Shown here: piece after piece, positions 8,601-19,000 of the stretch
How the letters are laid out: each line of letters opens with the position of its first letter
How positions within the stretch are numbered: the first letter of the stretch is position 1
DNA from: JBBWZH01 sp035544115
GTDB lineage: Bacteria; Actinomycetota; Actinomycetes; Mycobacteriales; CADCTP01
Direction: 5' to 3'
Length of the DNA stretch: 64,000 nucleotides
Assembly (NCBI GenBank): GCA_963714145.1
Contig: OY970235.1
Span: forward strand, 4,588,001-4,652,000
Position numbers and translations under genes: made by a program
Notes under the pieces: model-generated
The model's input: only the letters and a program-made list of their open reading frames with translations
What the model was told of the DNA's origin: nothing
Database searches by the model: none

Positions 8601-9832
8601 GGGCAGCGGGCCCGGTCGGGCCGCCGGTGGTCGCCGGCGGGCGCTACCTGGTCACCGGCGGGCTCGGCGGCATCGCCCACGAGATCGCCAGCTACCTGGT
8701 GGCCAGCTACGGGGTCCGGTTGCTGCTCGTGGGCCGCTCACCGGCTGCTGCCGAGAAGGCCGATCGGCTGGCCGAACTGACCGGGCTCGGCGACGTCGTC
8801 TACCGCCAGCTCGACGTCGCCGACGCGGCCGCGCTGCAGGCGGCGGTGACCGCGGCGGAAACGCGCTGGGGGCACCGGCTCGACGGGGTACTGCATCTGG
8901 CCGGAGCCGACCCGACCGCGCAGTGGGCGGATCTCGTCCGGCACACGCTCGGCAACGAGTCCGCGGCGACATTCGCCGCGCAGTACCGGGCCAAGGTCGG
9001 CGGGACGCTGGCCATCGCGGCAATGCTGGAAACCCGCCCGGACGCGTCGCTGGTGCTTTTCGGCTCGGTCAACGGCGAATTCGGCGGACATTCGTTCGGC
9101 GCCTATTCCGCGGCCAACTGCTTCCTGGTCGGCTTCGCCGATCATTGGCACCACGAACGGCACCGTGCGGTCCGCTGCCTCGGTTGGAGCATGTGGGCCG
9201 AGGTCGGGATGAACCGGACCCAGCCGACCGCGGCCGCGGTTCACCGCGGATTCCGGTCCATCGAGCCGGCCGACGGGTTGCGGCTGTTCCTCACCGCGGT
9301 CGGGATGCCGCACCACTACCTGCTGGTCGGCCTCGATCTGACGAATCCGGCGATCGTCGATGAGCTGGCGGCGGAACGCGTCGGCGTCACCGAGCTCCTG
9401 ATCGCCTACACCACCGCCGGCGCAGATTCGGCGGCCGTGCGGGCGGCCCTGGTGCGGAGCGTGGGTGGCTGCCCGGTCCCGGTGCGACTGGTCGAGGTGT
9501 CCGGTATCCCGCGGGACGCCACCGGGGACGTCGACACCGCCCGGCTGCTGTTCGACACCGCGGCCGGGCCGAGGCGCACCTTCACCGCGCCGGCCACCCC
9601 GCTGGAGCGGCACATCGCGCGCATCTGGTCGGCCGCGCTCAACCGCCCGGAGATCGGCCGGGACGATTCCTTCTTCGAACTCGGTGGCAATTCGCTGCGG
9701 GCGACCCGGTTACTCGCGCTGGTCGACACCGAGCTGGCCGTCCGGATAACAACGCAGGAACTCTATGAGCGTCCATCCGTAGCAGGGATGGCGGCTGCGA
9801 TTGCGCAGCACGGGACGAACCGGTCTGGCTGA
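5693..9832 (+). CDS. Loading protein: acyl-adenylation, ketoreductase, carrier (A-KR-PCP)
   Basis: This 1,379-residue initiation protein begins with an adenylation domain (about 60-630; core LTSGSTGVPKC near 240, PKTGSGKIQRS near 608). The domain resembles acyl-AMP ligases and the first A domain of bacillaene PksJ (PLRWLDWVDRYRVTNTWAPN) rather than amino-acid-type A domains. Low-complexity linkers follow, then a polyketide-type ketoreductase (about 700-1230) with TGGLGGIA near 985 and the catalytic Ser, Tyr and Asn in FGSVNG...YSAAN near 1138. A carrier domain ends the protein, with the phosphopantetheine Ser1334 in LGGNSLRA. PksJ activates a branched 2-oxo/2-hydroxy acid and its KR reduces the alpha-keto group, so a 2-hydroxyacyl starter is the best guess. 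The substrate is not determined. Codon 1340 is a rare TTA. The start overlaps the thioesterase stop (ATGA). Confidence 0.9.
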   Translation: MTNPEVARQSVLDGILAAAQEVPGVADAVAVVRTGVRAAAAPASVPKPAAVVATDPGQPAADLDGGPVHIPAGAPATLQQALRAAAELAPDKGTIFITHGNADVLQTYPELLADAERVLAGLRAAGLRPGDAALFVFDDNRDYLTAFWACVLGGFVPAPVAVATTYESPNEVNRKLHNAWNLLGRPLLLTDAGTMPALAAVRELWAEPAVRIRTVGELGEYPPDTEWFPARPDSPVLNLLTSGSTGVPKCVQHTNASVVARSLAVAQHCGLTSADVSLIWMPFDHVTVAMYNVRDVVLRCLHVNAKTSHFLGDPLRWLDWVDRYRVTNTWAPNFAFAMINERAAEIRERSWDLSCLREMTNAGEPVIAATSHRFLELLAPHGLPADTMTPCWGMSETCSGVTYTRQNRDEKTAGTVAIDPASLSGAIRQLDPTDRDAVVLSTVGRPIPGVRLRVVNDAGSVLPEGRMGELRIRGETMMRGYFNNDTANRESYDRDGWFRTGDLAFVRAGEVVIAGRIKDQIIVRGVNYLAHELESVVERVDGVRVTFVAAAGVREPGAGTDQLVIFFVPRRWDTDALAGLTAAIRATLGREVGLAPDLLVPVTEAEFPKTGSGKIQRSALVAGLRAGTFADRIPGSGPAGPPADQADSWLVRRQWAQLPHAQLPQAQLPHAQLPQAQLPQAQLPQAQLSQAGQPAAERAAGGQPAGERAAGEGGIRLVFADDDTVRRLAIDGPLVTVGSGDGFAAGPAGRFRVAVSDRAGLRRLLTAVTDQHGPISTVVFARPLATGPLAPGPLSPTPLSRPPLSAGPPPLAPLPLAPPPLGDATATGDDPAADNDPASGNDPASGNDPAGGDDPAGRLAAVTAELTALIAVLAGGEFGRPLVLVLTAGSVHVQPGDRVDLGTCALPGLVRTAISEAAGLTIRQLDLPADPGEWAPAVRAELADREHAGIVAARQAQRWQPRLSPVGDDGAAGPVGPPVVAGGRYLVTGGLGGIAHEIASYLVASYGVRLLLVGRSPAAAEKADRLAELTGLGDVVYRQLDVADAAALQAAVTAAETRWGHRLDGVLHLAGADPTAQWADLVRHTLGNESAATFAAQYRAKVGGTLAIAAMLETRPDASLVLFGSVNGEFGGHSFGAYSAANCFLVGFADHWHHERHRAVRCLGWSMWAEVGMNRTQPTAAAVHRGFRSIEPADGLRLFLTAVGMPHHYLLVGLDLTNPAIVDELAAERVGVTELLIAYTTAGADSAAVRAALVRSVGGCPVPVRLVEVSGIPRDATGDVDTARLLFDTAAGPRRTFTAPATPLERHIARIWSAALNRPEIGRDDSFFELGGNSLRATRLLALVDTELAVRITTQELYERPSVAGMAAAIAQHGTNRSG
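7658..7765 (+). repeat. 15-bp tandem repeat coding QLPQA/QLPHA units
   Basis: About seven near-identical 15-bp units (GCCCAGCTTCCCCAG and variants) encode a Gln-Leu-Pro-Gln-Ala linker between the A domain and the KR of the loading protein. A second degenerate block (QPAAERAAGG / QPAGERAAGEGG) follows directly. Confidence 0.9.
8176..8262 (+). repeat. 18-bp tandem repeat coding DPASGN units
   Basis: About four units of GACCCGGCCAGTGGCAAC and variants form an Asp/Asn/Pro-rich loop inserted in the structural half of the KR domain, after a Pro/Leu-rich stretch. Confidence 0.85.
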
Positions 9833-9887
9833 AGACCGGAGAAACCGGTGTCGGATCGTGCCCTGGCCGCAATCCGGGCAGGGCAGG

Positions 9888-9930
9888 GTGAGGTGGCTGT
9901 GCTGGCCGATCGCCGACATGGCCACCTCAC
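9888..9930. repeat. Inverted repeat in the gap between loading protein and main NRPS
   Basis: Ten-bp arms GTGAGGTGGC (9888-9897) and GCCACCTCAC (9921-9930) are separated by 23 nt, which also contain GGCC pairs. It lies in the 169-bp gap between the two big genes. It could be an RNA hairpin that tunes read-through or a protein site; the function is unknown. Confidence 0.4.
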
Positions 9931-10001
9931 TACCGGGCCAGCCGGAAGTACCAATGTGGTCTTGCGAGCGCACCGCGATGTGAATCTAGGAGTAGACCCT
10001 A

Positions 10002-13000
10002 ATGATCCCCCTGTCCTTTGCGCAGCGCCGGCTCTGGTTCATCGACCGATTCGAGGGACCGTCAGCGACCTACAACGTCCCGTTCCTGCTGCGGTTGAGC
10101 GGAGCCCTGGACGCGGCCGCGCTGTCCGCGGCCGTGCGCGACGTGGTTGTCCGGCACGAGAGCCTGCGCACGATGTTCGTCGCGGACGACGCGGGTGTTC
10201 CGGCGCAGCGGGTCGTGCCGGTCGCCGAGTTGCGGCTGACCGTGCCGGTGACCGACGTGGACCCGGGCGAGGTGGCCGCCGCCGCCGCGGCGGTCGCGGC
10301 GCACCAGTTCGATCTGTCCGCCGGCATTCCGGTGCGGGCGTCGCTGCTGCGCTGCGGCCCGGACGAGCACGTGCTGGTACTCGCCATCCATCACATCGCG
10401 GCGGACGGCGAGTCGATGGTGCCGTTGGCGCGCGATCTGGAGACCGCGTACGCGGCCCGGCTGCGGTCCGAGCCGCCGCAGTGGTCGGAACTGCCGGTCC
10501 AGTACGGCGACTACACGTTGTGGCAGCGGGAGTTCCTCGGCGCCGAGGACGACCCCGGCAGCGTGTTGGCCACCCAGCTGGCGTACTGGCGGGGCGAGTT
10601 GGCCGGCGCTCCGGCGCGGCTGCGGTTGCCGACCGACCGGCCGCGGCCGCCGGCACCCAGCCATCGCGGGGACGTCGTCGAGTTCGCGATCGAGGCCGAC
10701 CTGCTGGCCGCGGTGGACCAGCTGGCCGGCGCCCACGGCATGACGACGCCGATGGTGATGCAGTCGGCGCTGGCCGTGCTGCTGCACCAGCTGGGTGCCG
10801 GGGTGGACATCCCGATCGGCGCGACGATCGCCGGCCGGACCGACGAGGCGCTGGCGGACCTGGTCGGGTTCTTCGTCAACACCTGGGTGCTGCGCGCCGA
10901 CCTGTCCGGCAACCCGACGGTGGCGCGCGTGCTGGAGCGGGTCCGGGACACGGCGCTGGGCGCCTACGACAACCAGGACGCGCCGTTCGACCGGGTCGTC
11001 GAGGCGCTGAACCCGGAGCGGTCCACCGCGTACCACCCGCTGTTCCAGGTCATGTTCACCTGGCAGAACGAGGACCGGATCGACCTGGCCCTGCCCGGGC
11101 TGGCCGCGCGGCTGGAAGCCATCGCGACGCCGACCGCGAAGTTCGACCTGGAGTTCAACTTCGCCACCGACTCGGCCGGGCGGAGCATGCGGTGCGTCCT
11201 CGAGTACGCGACCGACCTGTTCGACCGGGGCACCGTGCAGCGCATCGGCGCGCGCTTACTGCTGGTACTGCGGCACTTCGCGGCGGATCCGGCCGGGTTG
11301 GCCGGTGCGGTGGATGTGCTGCTGCCCGGTGAGCGGGAGCTGTTGGCCGGGCGCAACGACACGGCCGCGGCCACGCCGGAGCTGACCATTCCCGGGCTGT
11401 TCGAGCGGCAGGTCGCCGCGGCGCCGGACGCGGTCGCGGTGGTCTACGAATCGGTGCAGCTGACCTACCGGGAGCTCGACGCGCGGGCGGACCGGTTGGC
11501 CGGCGAGCTGATCCGGCGCGGCGTCCGGCCGGAGTCCATCGTGGGCCTGGCGCTGCCGCGGTCGGCCGATCTGGTGGTCGCGATGCTGGGCATCCTGAAG
11601 TCCGGCGCCGGGTACCTGCCGATCGACCCGCGCTATCCCAGCCGGCGGCTGGACCACATGCTGTCGCAGGCCCGGCCGACCCTGGTCCTCACCGACGCCG
11701 GCACCGCGCCCGTGCTGCTGGACACCGACATCCCGTGCCTCTTCCTCAGCGACGTCGACCTCGCCGGTGACCAGCCGGCCGAAACCGCCGAGCCGGCCGA
11801 AACCGCCGAGCCGGCGGCGACCGCCGGGCCGGCGGCGCCGGCAGAGCAGGTGGCGCCGGTGGCGCCGGTGCGGCCGGACAACGTGGCCTACGTGATGTAC
11901 ACGTCCGGCTCGACCGGTCTTCCGAAGGGCGTCGCGATCACGCATCGCGCCGTGGTCAACGGCGTGCTCCGGCTGGCCGCGTCGGTCGGGATCGGGCCGG
12001 GGTCCCGGATGCTGGCCGCGACGTCGATCAACTTCGACGTGTCGGTGTTCGAGATCATCACCACCCTCGGCACCGGCGGCACCGTCGAGGTGGTCCGCGA
12101 CGTGCTGGCGCTGGGCGAGCGGGACGGCTGGTCCGGCAGCGTGATCAGCTCGGTCCCCTCGGTCTTCGCCGAACTGGTCGACCAGATCGCGGCCAAGACC
12201 ACTGTGGACACACTGGTGTTCGCCGGCGAAGGGCTGCCCGTGTCGCTGGTGACCCGGGTCCGCGCCGCGTTCCCGGGTGTCCGGGTGGTCAACGGCTACG
12301 GGCAGACCGAGAGCTTCTACGCCGCCGCCTTCGCCGTCGACTGGTCGCAGCCCTGGGACGCGGCCGGCAGCGCGCCGATCGGCGCGCCGATCGGCAACAT
12401 GCGCACGTACGTGCTGGGCCCGGGGCTGACCCCGGTTCCCCCCGGCGTCGTGGGCGAACTGTACGTGGCGGGGGTGCTGGCGCGTGGCTACCACGGTCGC
12501 GCCGGACTGACGGCGGAGCGGTTCGTGCCGGATCCGTTCGGCCCGGCCGGCGACCGGATGTACCGCACCGGCGACCTCGCCCACTGGAATTCCGCCGGCC
12601 AGTTGGAGTACGCGGGGCGGGACGACGCCCAGATCAAGATCCGCGGCCTGCGGATCGAACCGGGTGAGGTCGAGGCCACGCTGGCCGCGCATCCCGGTGT
12701 GGCGCAGGCGGCGGTGACCGTGCACGAGCGGTTCGGCGCCAAGCAGCTCGTGGGCTACGTGGTCCCGGTAGGCGTCATCTCGGCCGGCACCGGCACCGAG
12801 GGCGGGAGCCCGGCTCAACTCGAGGTCGACCTGACCGCCGGCGTCTCGCCGGCGGAGCTGCGCGGGTTCGTGTCCGAGCGGTTGCCGGAGTTCATGGTTC
12901 CGTCCGTCTTCGTGGTGCTGGACCGGTTGCCGCTGGCGCCGAACGGGAAGCTGGACCGCGCGGCGCTGCCCGCGCCGGACTTCAAGGGCGAGGTCTACCG

Positions 13001-16000
13001 GGCGCCGACCTCGGCGACCGAGGAGCACCTGGCCGGCGTGTACGCCGAGGTTCTCGGCCTGGACCGGGTCGGCGTCGACGACGACTTCTTCGCGATCGGC
13101 GGGGACAGCATCCGGTCGATCCAGGTCGCGTCCCGGGCCCGGGAGATCGGGGTCAGCCCGCGCGAGATCTTCCAGTGCCGGACGGTGGCCAAGCTGGCCG
13201 CGGTGGCCAGCGGCCGGGCCGCGGCGACCGCGGTGCTGGCCGAGTTCGACGGCGGCGGCGTGGGTGTGCTGCCGCTGCTGCCGGTGGCGAAGTACCTGCG
13301 GGAGCTGGGTGGTGGTCACGACCGGTTCTCGATGTCGGCCGTGCTGGACCTGCCCGACGGCATCGACCGGGCCGGGTTGGTCGCGACGCTGACCGCGGTG
13401 CTGGACCGGCACGACGCGCTGCGGACCCGGCTGGTGTCCGGCGAACTGCAGGCGGCCGCTGCGGGATCGGTCGCGGTGGCCACGCTGGTGCACCGGGTCG
13501 AGTGCGACGGCCGCTGGGACCGGCGGTGGGACGAGCTGGCCACGGCCGAGCTGGACGCGGCCACCGGCCGGCTGGACCCGGCCGCCGGGGTGATGGCCCA
13601 GTTCGTCTGGTTCGACGCGGGTTCCGCCGGCGCCGGCCGGCTGCTCGTGGTGCTGCACCACTTCGTGGTCGACGGGGTGTCCTGGCGCATCCTGCTCCCG
13701 GACCTCGCCGCCGCCTGGGATCAGGTGCGCGCCGGGCGGGCGCCGGCGCTGCCGGCGGTCGCGACATCGGTGCGGCGGTGGACGCACGCGCTGATCGACG
13801 AGGCGGCAACCGCCGGCCGGGTCGCCGAGCTGCCGCTGTGGCAATCCATTGTGGACGGTCCGGACCCGGATCTCGGTTCCCGGCCGCTCGACCCCACCGT
13901 CGACGTGAGCTCCACTGTGGACTACGTCTGGCTGCGGGTGCCGGCCCCGGTGACCGAGGCGCTGCTGACCACGGCACCGGCGGCGTTCCACAGTGGAGCC
14001 AACGACGGCCTGCTGACCGGGCTGGCGCTGGCGGTCGCCAGCTGGCGCCGGGCCCGCGGGGTGTCCGAGCAGCCGTTGCTGGTCAAGCTGGAAGGTCACG
14101 GCCGCGAAGAGGACGTCGTGCCCGGCGCCGACCTGACCGCCACCGTGGGCTGGTTCACCAGCATGTTCCCGGTCCGCCTCGACCTCGGCGGCGCCGACCT
14201 CGATGACGCGTTCGCCGGCGGCGCGGCCGCCGGAAGCGCGATCAAGGCGGTCAAGGAGCAGCTGCTGCGGATCCCGGACAAGGGTCTCGGGTACGGGCTG
14301 CTGCGGTACCTGAACGACGGGACCGGCACCGTCCTGGAGCGGTACCCGACCGGCCAGATCGCCTTCAACTACCTCGGCCGGTTCGCCGCGACCGACATGC
14401 CGGCGAACCTGCGCGGGCTGGGCTGGACCCGGGCCGCCGGCACGAACGAGCTCATCGCCGCCCCGGACCCGGACCTGCCCGCACTGGCCACGCTGGAGAT
14501 CAATGCGCTGGTCGCCGACACCGGGCAGCTGGTGGCCCGGTTCGGCTTCCCGACCGGGGTGCTGTCCCGGGCCGAGGTTCGGCAGCTGGCCGACCTCTGG
14601 CAGGCCGCCCTGGCCGGGTTGGCGCGGCACGTTGCCGAGCCTGGTGCCGGTGGCCGCACGCCGTCGGACCTGCCCCTGGTCCCGGTCCGGCAGCCCGAGA
14701 TCGAGGCCTGGGAGCAGCGCTACCCGGGGCTGGTCGACGTCTGGCCGCTGACCGCCCTGCAGTCCGGAATGCTGTTCCACTCGATGCTGGACGACGCCGC
14801 GCACGACGCGTACCAGATGCAGTTCGTGCTGCACCTGTCCGGCCCGGTGGACCCCGACCGGATGCGCGCCGCCGGGCAGGCGCTGCTGGACCGGCACCCG
14901 AACCTGCGCACCGCCTTCGTGCCGGACACGGTCGGCGACCTGGTGCAGGTGGTGCCGAGCCGGGTCGACCTGCCATGGCGCCAGATCGACCTGAGCGGCG
15001 GAGCCGACCTGAGCGGCGGGGCCGGCTCGGGCGGCCAGGACGGGGACGAGCCGAGCGGGGACGAGCTGGAGCGGTTGCTGGTCGAGGACCGCAACGCGCG
15101 CTTCGACCCGGCCACGCCGCCGTTGCTCCGGATGTCGCTGGTGACCCTGGATCCGGACCGTTCGGAACTGGTCCTCACCGCCCATCACGTGTTGTTCGAC
15201 GGCTGGTCCGTGCCGCTGCTGATGCAGGACCTGCTGCGGCTATACGGATCCGCCGGTGACGACTCGGCGCTGCCGCGCGTGCACGGTTACCGGGACTTCC
15301 TGGACTGGCTGTCCCGGCAGGACCGCGCCGCGGCCGCCGCGGCCTGGACGGACGAGCTCGACGGGATCGACGGGCCCACCCTGCTCGCCGGCGGCACCCT
15401 CGCCGGCAGCACGGAGTCCGGAGCCAGCGCCGACGTCGGGACCGTCGATGTGCCGCTCGCGGCGGACCTCGCCCGCGCACTGTCCACTTGCGCCGCCAAC
15501 CTCGGCGTCACGCTGAACACCGTGGTGCAGGGCGCCTGGGCGGTCCTGCTGGGTCAGCTGACCGGCCGGCCGGAGGTGGTGTTCGGTGCCACGGTCTCCG
15601 GTCGCCCGCCGGCGGTGCCGGGCGTGGACTCGATGCTGGGTCTGTTCATCAACACGCTGCCGGTCCGGGTCCGGTGTGCCCCCGGCGAGTCGCTGGCCCA
15701 CCTGCTGACCGCGCTGCAGGACCGGCAGGCCGCGCTGCTCGACCACCACCACTACGGGTTGACCGAGATCCACCGGGCCGCCGGCATGAAGAGCCTGTTC
15801 GACACGGTCGTCGTGTTCGAGTCGTACCCGGTCGACCACGTCGGCCTCAGCGAGGCGAACACCGCGGCCGGTGTGGCGATCCGCGGTCTGACCCCGTTCA
15901 GCGGCACCCACTACCCGCTGACCGTGATGGCCGACGCCGACCCGAACCTGCGGTTGTCCCTGCAGTACCAGCCCAATGTGCTCGACCGGGACGCGGTGCA

Positions 16001-19000
16001 GGCCATCGCGGAGCGGTTCGAGCGGGTGCTGCGGCAGCTGGCCGCGGATCCGGGCCGGTCGGTCGGGTCGGTGGACGTGCTGGCCGCCGCCGAGCGGGAG
16101 CAGCTGTCCCGCGGCCGGCGCGAGCCGGCGGTGCCGGTGCCGGACGCGACCGTCCCGGGGCTGTTCGAGCAGCAGGCCGCGGCGACGCCGGACCTGGTCG
16201 CGCTGGTGTGCGGCGACACGTCGTTGACGTACCGGGAACTCGACCAGCGGGCGGACCGGCTGGCGCGCGGCCTGATCCGGCGCGGGGTGGGGCCGGAGTC
16301 GATCGTGGCGGTGGCGTTGCCCCGGTCGGCGGAACTGGTCGTCGCGCTGCTCGGCGTCTGGAAGTCCGGCGCCGGGTACCTGCCGATCGACCCGGCCTAC
16401 CCCAGCCGGCGGCTCCAGTACGTGCTCTCGGACGCGAGTCCGGCGTTGATCCTCACGGATGCCGGGACCGCCGGGATCCTCCCACCCACCGACATCCCCC
16501 GGCTGAGCCCGGCCGATGTCGTCGCGCCGGCCCCCGATCCCGATACTGAGGATCCCGATCGCGATGACGGGAGCCGGCGGCAGCCGTTGCGGCCGGACCA
16601 GGTGGCGTACCTGATGTACACCTCCGGCTCCACCGGAACCCCCAAGGGCGTGGCGGTCACCCATCGCAACGTCACCAACTGCGTACCCGGGCTGGCCGCC
16701 AGCGTCGGCGCGCCCGGGTCGCGGATGCTGGCCCAGGCGTCGATCAACTTCGATGTCTCGGTGTTCGAGATCTTCTCGACGCTGTGCACCGGCGGCAGCG
16801 TCGAGATCGTCCGCGACCTGCTGGTGTTGAGCGAGCGCGGTGGCTGGTCCGGCGGCGTGATCAGCTCGGTCCCGTCGGCGTTCGCCGAGTTGCTGGACGA
16901 CCTGCCCGGCAGGATCCAGGTCGAGGCCGTGGCGTTCGCCGGCGAGGTCCTGCCGGCATCGCTGGTGCGGCGGGTCCGCGCGGCGATCCCCGGCGTGCGG
17001 GTGGTCAACGGCTACGGGCAGACCGAGACCTTCTACGCCACCGCGTTCTCGCTGGCCGCGGCCGACGAGTGGGACGGCGGGCCCAGCGCGCCGATCGGCG
17101 CGCCGCTGAACAACGTCCGGGTGTACGTCCTCGGGTCGGGGCTCGAACTCGTGCCGCCGGGCGTGGCCGGCGAGTTGTACGTGGCGGGTTCGACCGTGAG
17201 CCGTGGCTACCGGGGCCGGTCCGGGCTGACCGCCCAGCGGTTCGTCGCGGATCCGTTCGGTCCGGCCGGAGCGCGCATGTACCGCACCGGAGACCTGGCC
17301 CGCTGGAACGACGGCGGCCAGCTGGAGTACCTCGGCCGCGGCGACGCGCAGGTGAAGATCCGCGGCGTCCGGGTCGAGCCGGCTGAGGTGGAAGCGGTAC
17401 TGACGTCCCATCCCGATATCGATCAGGCGGTCGTGGTGGCTCGCGCCGGCCGGGCCGCGAGCCCGGCGAAATACCTTGCCGCGTATGTGCTGCCGGCCGA
17501 GGGCAGGGTGGCCACCGGGTTGCGCGAGTTCGCGTCGGCCCGGCTGCCCGACGTCATGGTGCCGGCGGCGTTCGTGACGCTGGAGAAGTTCCCGCTGCTG
17601 CCCAACGGGAAGCTGGACCGGGCCGCACTGCCCGAGCCGGAGTTCACCGGCGGCGCGTACCGGGCTCCGCGCAACACGAACGAGGACGTGCTGTGCCGGT
17701 TGTACGCCGAGGTGCTCGGCGTGGCCCGGATCGGCATCGACGACGACTTCTTCGCCCTGGGCGGGCACTCGCTGCTGGCCACCCGGCTGGTCAACCGGCT
17801 CCGCGCGACGCTGGGCGCGGAGGTCCGCATCCGGCAGGTGTTCGACTCCCCCACCATCGCCGCGCTGAGCCGGCACCTGACCTCCACCGGGCCGGCCCGG
17901 CCGCGGCTGCGGCGGGTGGCGACCCGGCCGGACCGGGTGCCGCTGTCCTTCGCGCAGAGCCGGCTCTGGTTCGTGGCCCGGTTCGAAGGACCGTCGGCGA
18001 CCTACAACCACTCGCACGTGCTGCGCCTGTTCGGTGTCCTGAACCTGCCGGCGTTGCGCGCGGCGGTACAGGACGTGGTGCGGCGGCACGAGAGCCTGCG
18101 GACGCTGATCGTCGAGGACGACACCGGGCATCCGTACCAGCAGGTGGTACCGGCGGCGGAGGTGCCGCTGGACCTGCCGCTGATCGAGGTGGAGCCGGCC
18201 GCGGTGGCCGACACGGTGGCGCGGGCGGTGACGCACCCGTTCAACCTGTCCGCGGAGATTCCGGTGCGGGCATCGGTGTTGCGGTGCGGCGCCGAAGAGC
18301 ACGTGCTGCTGCTGGTGATCCCGCACATCGCCACCGACGGCGAGTCGATGGCCCCGCTGGCCCGGGATCTGGCCACCGCCTACGCGGCGCGCCAGCAGGG
18401 CACGGCCCCGGACTGGCCGGAACTGCCGGTGCAGTACGTCGACTTCACCTTGTGGCAACGCGAGTTGCTGGGTGACGAGAACGACCCGGCGAGCGCGCTG
18501 GCCGTCCAGTCGGCGTACTGGCGGGACGAGCTGGCCGGCGTGCCGCAGCCGCTGAACCTGCCCGCCGACCGGCCGCGGCCGCCGGTGGCCAGCCCGGCCG
18601 GCGACTTCGTGGAGTTCGGCCTGGCGCCCGAGGTGCTGGCCGCGGTCGCGGAGCTGGCCCGGGCCCGCGGCGCGACGGTGTCGATGGTGCTGCAGTCGGC
18701 GCTCGCCGTGCTGCTGAGCCAGCTCGGCGGCGGCGAGGACATCACCATCGGGTCCCCGATCGCCAACCGCACCGACGCCGAACTGGCCGACCTGGTGGGG
18801 TTCTTCGTCAACACCTGGGTGCTGCGGGCCGACCTGTCCGGCAGCCCGTCGTTCGAGCAGGTGCTGGACCGGGTCCGGAACAAGGCGCTGGCCGCGTACG
18901 AGAATCAGGACGCCCCGTTCGAGCGGCTGGTGGAACTGCTCAACCCGGAGCGCTCCACCGCGTACCACCCGCTGTTCCAGGTGATGTTCGCCTGGCAGAA

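Noticed and set aside
11256..15188. 1,310-codon open frame on the minus strand inside the main NRPS
   Set aside because: It is the antisense shadow of high-GC codons; it is Arg/Gly/His-rich with no domain, while the plus strand is a clear NRPS. Similar long shadows at 15240-18968, 22206-23801 and 33771-37925 were dropped for the same reason.
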